A stretch of DNA of 64,000 bases. It comes from Mycteria americana. Its lineage: Eukaryota > Chordata > Aves > Ciconiiformes > Ciconiidae. Under the pieces are notes generated by a model. That model was not told where the DNA came from. It made no database searches and saw nothing but the letters and a program-made list of their open reading frames with translations. Positions within the stretch are counted from its first letter, which is position 1. Every line of letters begins with the position of its first letter. The position numbers and the translations under genes were made by a program. Shown piece by piece: positions 1 to 10,800 of the stretch. The DNA is taken from the NCBI RefSeq assembly GCF_035582795.1, contig NC_134367.1, positions 47,347,062-47,411,061 on the forward strand. The letters are read 5' to 3'.

Positions 1-302
1 AAGAAGAGGGAGCCAGGCTCCTTTCAGTGGTGCCCAGTGGCAGGACCAGAGGCCATGGGCACAAACTGAAACACAGGAGGTTCCCTCTGAACATCAGGAA
101 ACACTTTTTTTACTGTGAGGGTGACCAAACACTGGCACAAGATTGCCCAGGGAGGTTGTGGAGTCTCCATCCTTGGAGATATTAAAAAGCTGTGTGGACA
201 TAGTCCTGAGCAAGCAGCTCTAGGTGGCCCTGCTTGACGAGAGGCATTAGACCCGATGACCTCCAGAAGTCCCTTCCAACCTCAACCATGCTGTGATTCT
301 AC
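1..302 (+). mobile_element. CR1-type LINE, 3'-end fragment
   Basis: The stretch matches the familiar 3' end of avian CR1 retrotransposons. It contains the block reading 'gttccctctgaacatcagg', then 'gcccagggaggttgtggagt', a 'ccttggagatatt' segment and the terminal 'cccttccaacctcaaccatg' followed by 'ctgtgattct'. The element is in sense on the plus strand, so it lies antisense to and downstream of ASCC3. It continues beyond the left edge of the window. It is a dead 5'-truncated copy: no open frame remains. It is the main evidence that the genome is avian. Confidence 0.9.
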
Positions 303-1203
303 CTGGGTGCAGCACCACCAGTGTAATTTTTCCCTGGGAAGCTTCCAGGCAACAACTCCGCTGTGTTCTTTCATCTGGTGAAACACAACGGAAATGATAG
401 CAAAATGATCCTTCAGAGAGGTAATGCTTATCAGCTAAATGCAAGGCTGAACAAGTTCAAGTATTAATATTCAGTTTAAGGTCTAGTCTATCTGAATGAA
501 GATGTGTGAGAAGTTTTTGCAGTATGTTGCCTCCAAGTACTCGCTCAGCATCTTGAATCCCCTTAAGGCTGAGAAGAGGACTGACCTCAGGATGTGTAGA
601 TCGAGGTACCCAGTCTAATCACCATATTGTGCAGAAAGATGCTGCTACCTTCTCCCTTTGGATTTATGTCTTGCAGATGGAAGTGCCTCCATAGGACTAT
701 CACTGAGCTGGGCATCTCAGACACTACCTATCGCCTGGCGGAACTCTTCCTTGCTCAGCAAGCCGTCTGCTGTAAACCCTGTTTTTGGAGCCTCACTCTC
801 CCCTATTTACAGAATGTAGTTGTCCACTTTAGCACCGAACCCTAGACCAGGACACCTGATTTTATGTGCTTTAGTCCTTCAAAATTCGGGAAAAAACAGT
901 AAAGAAATTGTGAATATGTAATATATATGTATGGTGTGTGTATATATATGTACATACATGTAAAGGGTAAACTTTAATTATGATTTATATAAATTGCATC
1001 ATTGCTATACTGGAAATATTTTATACTATTTGGCATGCCTTTATAACAAGATTTACTGCATATATAATTAATATAAATTTGTGAAATTTTTCCTTTAGAT
1101 TATCACCTTCAAAATACAGTATGTGTAAGAGGAGGATTTTGTTACTATATATCTCATATTTTACACTAAAAAATCTAATGCAAAACATTCTTATGGACTT
1201 ACT
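303..1203. other. Intergenic DNA downstream of ASCC3
   Basis: Unique-looking AT-rich sequence between the CR1 end and the probable ASCC3 polyadenylation region. It includes a short mixed TA/TG stretch around 916-960. The short open frames here lack splice context or any family resemblance. I see no gene. Confidence 0.6.
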
Positions 1204-1209
1204 TTTATT
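1204..1209 (-). promoter_or_regulatory. ASCC3: Candidate distal poly(A) signal of ASCC3
   Basis: AATAAA read on the minus strand, about 480 bases past the ASCC3 stop. It is the more distal of two exact hexamers found between the stop and the CR1 fragment. Use of this site would give a 3' UTR of roughly 0.5 kb. The motif is visible; its use is inferred. Confidence 0.4.
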
Positions 1210-1369
1210 AGACATGAAATATAACACATCCATCAATATTTTCCGCAGTTCTTAGGTCAAATTTTGTATTTTCCCCTATAAATTAAAAAAGTTGACTATT
1301 CAAACTACATTACTACATAGGCTACAGAACACTTTTCAAAATGAAGACTATAGCCCTAAATTTGCACAA

Positions 1370-1687
1370 ATTACAATATCTTTTAGTCTTTTATTTTGAT
1401 GTGTCAAAAGTCAATTAACAATATGACTTCCGAAAGAAGAAAGATGAAACAAGAAAAGACAAATCTTCATAAAGGAGTAAGGCCACTGTGGCTAACTCTG
1501 TATGTGTTACCAGAGTCAATACAGTAGTCACGTTCAATTTCCGAGTTGTCTTGAGGTTTGAAGTTGGCTCCACTAAGGCAAACGCATTTTTGTATGTCCA
1601 GAATGACCAGATGTCTTATCTGCAAGACCAGTTCTTTTAAATGGACTTTTCAGATCACCTTACTTCAGAGCCAGGCGACTCATAGCA
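1370..1687 (-). other. ASCC3: ASCC3 3' untranslated region (probable extent)
   Basis: This is the untranslated part of the last exon, from the in-frame TGA to the first AATAAA-directed cleavage region. The distal edge is a guess from the hexamer position. The first ~28 bases (1660-1687) are probably former coding sequence: read one base out of frame they encode a tail of the kind found in other vertebrate ASCC3 proteins, ending in TAA at 1660-1662. Confidence 0.5.
1390..1395 (-). promoter_or_regulatory. ASCC3: Candidate proximal poly(A) signal of ASCC3
   Basis: AATAAA on the minus strand, about 290 bases past the stop codon and the first exact hexamer after it. The sequence just downstream on the minus strand is T-rich with a short GT element. 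Cleavage would be expected near 1365-1380. The motif is visible; its use is inferred. Confidence 0.5.
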
Positions 1688-1808
1688 TCAAGACACCTCT
1701 GTTGTGACTCGTGCTGAAGTACTAGCCGGTATAATGTTCAGGTAAATATCGTACTGTTGGTCCATGCCAAGGTAACTGTCACTCATGAGATACAACGTGT
1801 AGATACAC
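1688..1808 (-). CDS. ASCC3: ASCC3 window exon 12, coding part of terminal exon (apparent truncated tail)
   Basis: The acceptor is ttacattgtag. The exon opens in phase 2 and encodes [20 protein letters not shown], continuing [19 protein letters not shown] before TGA at 1688-1690. The human protein, as I recall it, continues nine residues beyond the equivalent VS. Here the bases after the stop, read in the +1 frame, give DAMSRLALK and a TAA at 1660-1662, which is the expected tail. One surplus T in TCTT is therefore the simplest explanation. The lost residues lie beyond the folded Sec63 domain, so the protein is probably still functional. Confidence 0.9.
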
Positions 1809-4800
1809 CTACAATGTAAAAAGCAGAATCATTAGTTTGGAAATTAGGTCTTGACTACTTGGAAAAGATAATCACTAAGAGAACTTAATTTTTAAATTTT
1901 ACATACTTCCCAGGAGTTTCAGGAGTATAAAAAGCAACAGAAACAGTATTTCGATTCCTGACATATCCAGTTCTCTTCAGGGCGATGAGTTCTTTTTTAT
2001 CAACTTCTCCCAATATCAAAAACCATCCTTCATCTTTAACTTTGGGGAATCGAGGAGCCACTGCTTTGCTGTCTTGCTTTCCCTGTTGTGGAAAAGAAAC
2101 AGTTTAGTAAAACCAGAAATCACCTTTCCAAAATGCCTTTCTTCCTTGAATGACAAACACCTCAAAAACACATTGTCGTCAATTTTTACATAAGATGATA
2201 ATTTAGCCAGACTAAAATATTTTTATTTCTTTCCAGACGAAGGGTTTAAAAAAAAAAAATAAAATCACAGTCCACAGAGAAAAACCCAGAATATGCCATA
2301 CTATTCCACTTACTTTGTAAGCTATTAAAACTTGAATGGAAATACTGTTCCCTTTTTGTAATTTCATCTGATGTATTCCAAATGCTGTTCTCTGCAGAAG
2401 GGTTAATTGTAAACCTTGTGTCTTTATATTAATCTTGAACAATATTGTTTAGCATTCTTTAAAGACAAACCAAGCACTCGAAGTCTTTATTTGAGGTTGA
2501 TATAGCAAAAGGAAAGATTATGTCAGTGATTCTTTAAGACTGTGACTTTGCTGCTGAAAGCTGAAGATATAATGATGCACACTCAGTCAGCATTCATTTC
2601 GTGTTCTGTAGATGGAAAGGTTTTACTGAAGATTTATACAGAAGAAAAAGCACCACCATAGCAATGAAGCTTCAGAAACAGTTTGATCCAGCTGTTTCTT
2701 ACAAAAGAGGGATCAAATTCTAGGAGAGGTTTATAAAACAGTGATGACTGCATGAAATGCTCCTGCTCCCTTGTTTTCTGTGGCTTCTGGTTAGGAAAAG
2801 TCTCTGTCAGTAACTGGCACAGCAAATAGAACGACTTAGGGAGGAGCTTTGACCCTTTTTCCTTCCTACAAATGAGACAGTCTCCCCTTGAAGCTATGGA
2901 GAACCTGCTGTAGTCAGGACAAGAAGTCTTTTGGAAAAGAAGAATACTTTTCAAATATAATTCTTTAACTAATGTAAGTTAACTTCAGGATTTACCAACA
3001 GAACATATGTATCTCCGCTATTATTTTTATCAAAATGAAGTTGTCTTAAGATCTCAGAACTAACATCTAAAACTGTTCTCTGCTTATATCTTGAACTCTT
3101 CTTCGTATCTTAACAAAAATGCTGGTAATTATCATTCTTAGTGGTTTGAAATGTTAGAGAAATTCATTAGCAAAATTATAATCATGGTGGTCCATATGCC
3201 ACTAATGGTATGCAAATGACAAAAACCCCGCATCTATGAGTAAGTGATAGCTACAGTGTCAGCAGTGCCTGATTTGAATGCAGGAGGCATGGTCTTAACT
3301 CTTCCAAGAGCCGACAAGCAGGTACAGTGAGTTACTGCTGCTATGGGCAGAGCAGTTGGAAACCTGTGGAGCTGCTGGTGTTTCTGGCTTGGCGCATGAA
3401 GACTTGCTGAGGGCCCAGCGAGGTGACCAGCCCAAGAGGAAATGGGATCCGCTTTAACTGGGCAAAGGGGTGGGACTGAAATTTGGGTGTGGAAAAGAAT
3501 TGTATGTAGAAGTTGTTCTAGGAGCTGTTCAAAAAAGCTTCAAAAATTACTTCAGTAGAAGTAAAATATGAGGACAAGATCCTCAGTAAAGGCCTGAGGA
3601 TGTGTTACGAGTAGAGAGCTACTGATAGGTGTGGGTCTGCTGTGCAGTTTGGAGGTACATGGGAATATAATAGGGAAGCTTATAAACTGGTTTGGGGGAG
3701 CAGGATATGCAAAAGTACAAGTGGTGGGAGTCTGGGGCAGGCGAGTACTTAAATACTGCCTGTGAAGCTACCTTCTCTACTGTCACTGCTTAGCGAACCC
3801 AAGCATATGAACTTTATGAGTTTCTGGTTTGTAAAAAATAATGAGAGATTTTTTTTCATTGACTTGACTTGGGCTAGGATTTTACCTTAGGAGGCTATTT
3901 ACTATCCTATTGCAACCTGAAAAAACCTTTGCTTCATTACTAACACGGAAAAGGCTTTGAAAGTGTTTATAATTTACATAATACTTAAACCATGAAAAAC
4001 CCTGTTATGCTGTGTAAAGCATTATTGATAATGTAAATGCATTATTGGAAACTTGTGCACTTGGGAAGGAAATGATAAATTAATCTACCTGATAGCCCAT
4101 CTGGGTTCTCTGCAGATTTATTTGGAGCACATACTCTTGATCAGCATGCAATTTGATCCATCTTTTGTCATCTCGCGTGTCTGCTGCCAAAGAAGGAACA
4201 GGCACTTCGTTCTGTGGCTGAACTGGGTCATCCCAACAGCCCTTAATGCTCAGGCTGACGTTTAGAATTGGCAAACGGGACAAGAAATTCCAAGCCTGTA
4301 GAAAAAAACAGATCCCTGGGGATTACCAGACAATCTGTACAATTCCGCCCATTGTCACTGTAACAATAACAATTCAATGTGCAGTCGACATATTTATTCT
4401 ATACTAATAATATTTTATTATGTATTAGAATATCATATATAATCGTAAGACTCTCAATCATAAGCATAAAAGACTTTTCATTAACCTCTTACTCTACTTT
4501 CTTCTAAGCAAATAAAACAAACGTGAGACTCCTCAAGCACGTTATACATGCCTCACTGAGATTACTGATGTCTGAACACAGGAAAAATTCCTTACTGCTC
4601 CCGATTAAAGTATTTTTTCCCTATAAGCCACTTAAAAACTAGTATAATTAAGTTTTAAGTTAAACTTCCTTAGCATAATCCATAAAGAACAAGTCACTGC
4701 AGTGCTAATTAGCAATGGGCAAACCTCAGAGAGTTCAGAGGATCAGTTCAGATAATTAACCAAAAGTTCAACTGCATATCCAAAGTTATCCCTAGGTTTT

Positions 4801-7800
4801 TTTTAAAGGTTTTCTTGCATCGATCTTCACGAACCCTCCTTCTTGCAGTCCTCCTGAGGAATCGTAAGTCTCTGGTTTCTCATGAACTGCAACAGGCCCT
4901 CAACTTTCTCTCATCCTTGTGCAGAGAACAGTTGTTAGCGGCGTACAATTTGTGTAGCTGAACATGCCGCTCTCTTCAACCTTAAAGAGGCATCCTGAAA
5001 ATGCAGCCCTATGTATCTCTCATTTTGGTCTCCATCAGACAAGGCAAAGCAGCTCTGAGAAGCTGTGACAAAAATGGAAGGGAGTAATGCAGGCTTTCAT
5101 TTAGTAAAAAGAAAATCAGCATCTTCACTCAATGAAATGTGTTAGGAAGAAGAAATGGAAAAATGGGCTGTGGAATGGAGGCAGTGGTTTGTGGCCTCAC
5201 TATAGCTGAAAAAGATAGATGAGGCTGGCACTGGAAGAAAAACAAACAAAAAACCAAGAACCACCCTCTGCCCTGCCCTCCTTCCCCTCCACCCCCAAAA
5301 CAAAATAGGAATCAGCGCTTCACCCACGTTTTCAAACACCACATATGAAAAGCTAGAGGGTGGGAAGGAGAAGAAGGAAAGAAGAATATTGATCTTGGTA
5401 AAGAGCCAGCAAATGTCAAAATGGGAACTTGCGGGAATGAAGAGGGTAGCCGTAGTCGCATGGGCAATACTGGCATGGAACAGAAATGTTTTATCTGGAA
5501 AAACTAAAGTACATTTTATTTTTCATGCATTGGTTTGACCATCTTGTGTTTCAACAAAATCTATTTTCATTTAGATTGTACTCGATGTGTCTCTGATTAC
5601 TTTTTCTGTGCTGGAAGGCATAGAGCCCTAATAAAAGCTCAGTTCGCTTTTTGGAGACATCATTGCCATGATTCATACTGACAATAATGGTAAATATTAA
5701 TACGTAATTAGGGATACAGCAGCCAGGGTAAGCAGACCTAAGATCGCACTGCTGTAGGAAAAGGTGGGGCCGTCCCTCTCTCCAGCATCCTCCTCGCCAG
5801 CTCGCTGTCCCCCGCTCCATCCCCGATATGTTGGCACTACCATGCTGTGATTGCGCAGCTAGATGGATCAGCTTGCTAATCATTTTGGTGACAGCATGAA
5901 CCTAGATCAGCTTAAAGCTGCTTGTGGAAGCATATTCTCTAATCCTGTGAGTACTCTGAATAAGCATGAACCTTCAGTGCCACTGAAAGAAGTGGTCCAG
6001 CCTCCTCCCCTGCTGGCACAAGTATTCACGTAGCCACTTGGCTACAGGCCATTTTGACTGTCAGCGCGAGGGTTGATACGATCCCTCCTCCCCTCGTCCC
6101 CAGATGCTTGTTCCCACCTCCTCGCCCGAACCAGCCACAGCGTTTGTGCAGCTGTGCAGTGAGCTAGGTCAGGAGAGGTGAAAATGGCATGGGGAGGGCA
6201 GGACTGCCCATTTCGGCTGCAGCGCAGACTTATGTCGGATTAAAATGGCTGCATTACCAGAGCCTGGCTGAACTAAATGAGAAAACTGATTTAGGCTAAA
6301 ACTAATCTCTCTCTGTCTTCCCTCTTCTGTGTGCTGCAGGAACAGCTGTGTCTGTTCAATGGAGAAGGTGGGGAGGGCCAGCTGTGAGCACGCGGGAACT
6401 GCAGTGTAAAAGCAGGGGACACCGATGAATTGCACTGATGTTCTTCATCGTGCCCTAGCTAAGAAAGGACAGCAAAATTATAACAGAAAATAAACAGCTA
6501 GAACGTTAAGGGAAAAGATTTCCCTCTGTGTCCCAACTCTGGAAGGCAAAAGGGGGAAAAAAAGGCAGCACCTTGAAGAAGGAGAAAAAACACCACAGAC
6601 ATTCTTAATTAATTAGTTGTTGCCAGGATTTTGCTACATTTAACACACAAGACACTACTAAAATCACCTCCAGCAGATCACACTGGGTGAGACAACTTGA
6701 GTAGAAACACCTTAACTGGCAAATGATTTTCTGTTTAATGTAAAGGTTTTCAAGACAAAGCTTACTGTGGGAACGGTACAGACCTACTGTGTGAGACCCT
6801 CCGTGCACCCAAGCAGTGCACTTCTGCTGCGTTCAGTAGAGGCACCCTGATGTCGACCAACCCAGTAATCACCCCTGTGGTTATACTTTACATATCATTT
6901 ACCTGGAAAACTTTTATGTGTACTATCTCAGAGGACAAGAGCTGTTACAATTATGTTAGAACAAAGTTTAATTTCAGCAGAGATCATAATGTATTAACTC
7001 CTTTAGTGGTATTAACTGTCACTCTGTTGAAGGCTATGATTTGGTCTGGTTTATATCGTACAACCCCAACATATTCTGTTTGTCAAAGGCTGTTGTGTCC
7101 TCATGTAGCTTTTACAGTGCAAACAAAACCAAGTAACTCTGAGTAACTCTCTAATTAGATAAGAAAGTAGTTGTAATATGTCATTCTCCAGGCCTTGCGT
7201 ATTTGAAAATTATAGGCAAAGTTAGTACTGCTTGATCATTGATACAGTATGGACAGCAGGCTGCCTTTTTATCATCCACGCAACATGGAGAAAATGAAGA
7301 AATGCTTTTCTTACTGAGGAAAAAAGTCAAGTAGTAGCAGCTGAAAATTAAAAAGAAGATTATAGGAACACAGATACTTCCAGAGGAAGAGCAGCTAATA
7401 CTACAGCAGGGATAATATTTTTTTCAATCTTGAGGTTTCTTTTTTCTCTTTCAATACCATAAATATCAGCTTAGTATTTTAAAAGGTGGCTAATGCCTAA
7501 GTGACTTAGAAACTGAAAAAGATTTGTTAAAGAAATATGATTCAGAATGAATCACTTGAAACAAACATCGAGCTTAGGCCAAAGATCAGAGTTACAGTCT
7601 CAATAGTTTTTGAATTTCGGCTGTCAGCTTTTAAAGCCCCGCTGACTTTCAATGAGGTTTAGGATTGTAACTAACTTTTGGAAAATTAAACTCAGGCTCC
7701 CATGTCACTTTTAGGTATTTCTTGACAATTTTACTGTTTTTTGCTGTATAGGATGACACAAACACATATTATCTCCTTTTAAATATATCAAGATGCCCAA

Positions 7801-10800
7801 TGTGTGCATGTACATATATACTATATATATATTTACCTACCAAACCCATAGATTCAAATCATAATCACATAAGAAATTCTTCCTGAACCTTTGATAACAT
7901 CATTAGCATTTTTCCCAATAACCCGTCTCCCCAGGACTCAGCCTAATATTCCAAATCCATGAGCAGCTTCAAGAGCTGCTATTTAAAAATTAATTACCAA
8001 TCTGCTTAAAAGACATTTTCTTCTTTCCAAATGTGAAATTTCTTCCTTTTCCTGTCTGCCTCAAATTTATGTAAAGCTCAAGCTGTTTTTACCAGTTTCA
8101 TGCTAGTAACAGGTTTAAGGTATAGGTTCAATGTACTGTGAGTAAAAGGTTTGTTAGGAAAACAATGTTTTTCGCAATTTAGTGGTGTATTTACCACTTT
8201 ATGTGACTTTGTTCAGGTTGGGTGCCAGAATGCTAGGCTTAAACTCTGTAATCTTATATTCTTTCATTATAGAAAATGTATCATAAAGATGCATTATTTA
8301 TTGAAGAATTTTTCTCTTGGTTGGCCCCTGTCTAAGTGTGCATTGAAGGACTTGATGTATGAAGGCACTCAACAGGCAGTCTCAATATGAATTTTAATTC
8401 TCTACAATGTATTACAATAGTTTTTTTTCTGAAAAAAAAAATGCCGTAAAGAGTATAAAATGCTGGTATAAATGTTCCACATTTGCAATGACCTGCATAA
8501 TACAGTCATGGCTTTGCTATACCCAGTATGGCCATTCCCAACTCACGGCAATGAAACTTTCTCCTTGTATGATGCTACGGCATTATGTTTTTCCCTCTTA
8601 TATGCATCTGTATTTACAAACATAGATATATAGAGGCATAGAGTCGTTCACAGTGTGAACGTACACACCACATACACACAAGCTATTTTTGAAGAAACTG
8701 CTAAGACATTTCAATACCAGCCAAACATATTTATCTGAGGATTAATCTTCATCTATTGAATCAGACGAGAACACTGCCATGCATACAATTATTTAATTAG
8801 CAGCCAAATCCTCTGCCAGTCAGCAGCCGTTCCAGGCATACTGATGGGGCAGTAGATGCAAATCTCACAGTAGTACTGCTTTTTCTCATTACTACTGCAA
8901 TTAGCACTTAAATTGATGCTTTAAACATACTAATTTCTGGAATAATTCAGGATTTGTATGTTACCTGGGATCGCCTCACTGCAGAGACGACACCAGATTG
9001 CTACGCAAATTGAAGCACTTTTGAGCCAAATAACCATCATCATATCAGACAGAGCCAATTTGCATTTGCTTTTAAAGATAACAGAATGGCAATTTATGCA
9101 AATAAATTAAGTAAGTTTACTTCTGAGTTCTCCCTGAACTAATTATAACAATGTTCTAATTTTTTATCGCATCTGAAAGTTAGACTGAAATCAATGTGTA
9201 TTATGTTAGAAATCTGTTGTTAAAGGAAGCCTTGTTTTGATGCCAATACATTTTCTTAATTCAAAATTTTGATGTTAACTTAGTTACAAATGCAGATGTC
9301 TGTTATAGACATTTAAATACTTTTCTTCTTGTTTGCATACCAGTAAAAGGTTTAACTGAAGCTGAACAGTCAAACACAGGACATATTGCTGTGCTTTTAA
9401 ATATTCAAATAAAAAACATTTGAAGTATAGCTTTTGAAGTTTTCATCTTTTGTACATTCATTTGAAATCAATAGGCTTAGCATGTGATGAATACTATGGA
9501 ATATTGCTGCCCTTTGCTGGAAATGGCTTGAAAACCAAACTGAAAATAAGAGTCCAGCAGCCTCAACATTTTGAGATAGTATTTTTTCTTCCCCCCTGTG
9601 AAGGGTGAAAATTTAATCTGCTTTTTCTGTTTCAAATAGGAAATGAGTGCTGGATCTTTTACTAAGGGTATTGTCAGAAGAAAATGGTGTTTGACAGACC
9701 ACTTCAGAAACCAGCTACGATGACATTTGCAATGCATGTATTCCTAGTGCATAGCTGGCTATGAAAAGGTGGATAACACTCAGCAGATTGAATGACCTAG
9801 AGAAGCATCTTTAGAGCAAAGACATGTGGTAATATCAGCCATAAACCAGACTCTCTTACTGGTTAGCAGGGAATAAGTGAAAATAATATTAAGAAAACAG
9901 GCAGAGAAGAAACCCTGTAAAGCTGGCAGTACCTTGCAATTAGAGCAATGAACGTGTTGCACTTTATACAGAACATCACATGATATTTGCTGAAGGGAAG
10001 TGAAGAGAGGATTTCTTTTCCCAACTACTCTTCCTTTCCAATCACATTGGTAATGACTGCGGATAGAAAGTATTACCTGTGAAATGTGTGCTGTTTGCAA
10101 TTCACTGTCCACAATGGAAGCAAAAACATTCTCTTTTCCTTCGCAGGCAGCCATTAGTTCGGGAAGACACTCGATAGGTCCTTGGTAACCTCCGTGCGCG
10201 CTCTTCCTTTTGCCTTGGCTCCACTTCCTGATACAGACAGCAAAGCATATGCCCAGGGAGGGAAAGCAAACATTTGTTTTCAGTTGTTTTGGTGGTAAAA
10301 CTTCATACTGGTTTCTGCTGTTAAATGCTGGTCATTTATTTTTGGGTAGCATTAATTACTGCATCATCTAGGCACCTACAGAGCTTAGCATTATCTAGGC
10401 ACCTACAGAGCTTAGCATTATCTATGACATTAAGATGGATACTAATGTATTTTTATAATGGATGAAAATAAAGAGATAATTAATACACAGAGTTAGATTT
10501 GTTAGGACTTGGAACCCTTCCAGTGATCTCTTGTTAATTTGTCTGGAATCATGGTTCTCAAAATAATCTGTGGGGGTTAATTAATCAATGAATATTGAAA
10601 ACAGAAACAGAAACTCCATTTGGGAAAGCATCACTGTGAAAGAATGAGTTCTGCTTCTGGTGCATTAATGAACATTCTCGGGCACAACGATGGCATTCAA
10701 ACACGATCAGCAGTCAGAGGCGGAATGAAATTGCAAACCTGCAAATGCTTAGAAGAATTACGTACCGAAAAAGGTAAAGGTGTTGTAGCTCTATATTGGG

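Noticed and set aside
9780..10076. Continuation of the exon 9 open frame past the exon
   Set aside because: A good donor (TCACAG|GTAATA) ends the exon at 10077 and the frame then joins exon 10 exactly. The extension is intronic read-through.
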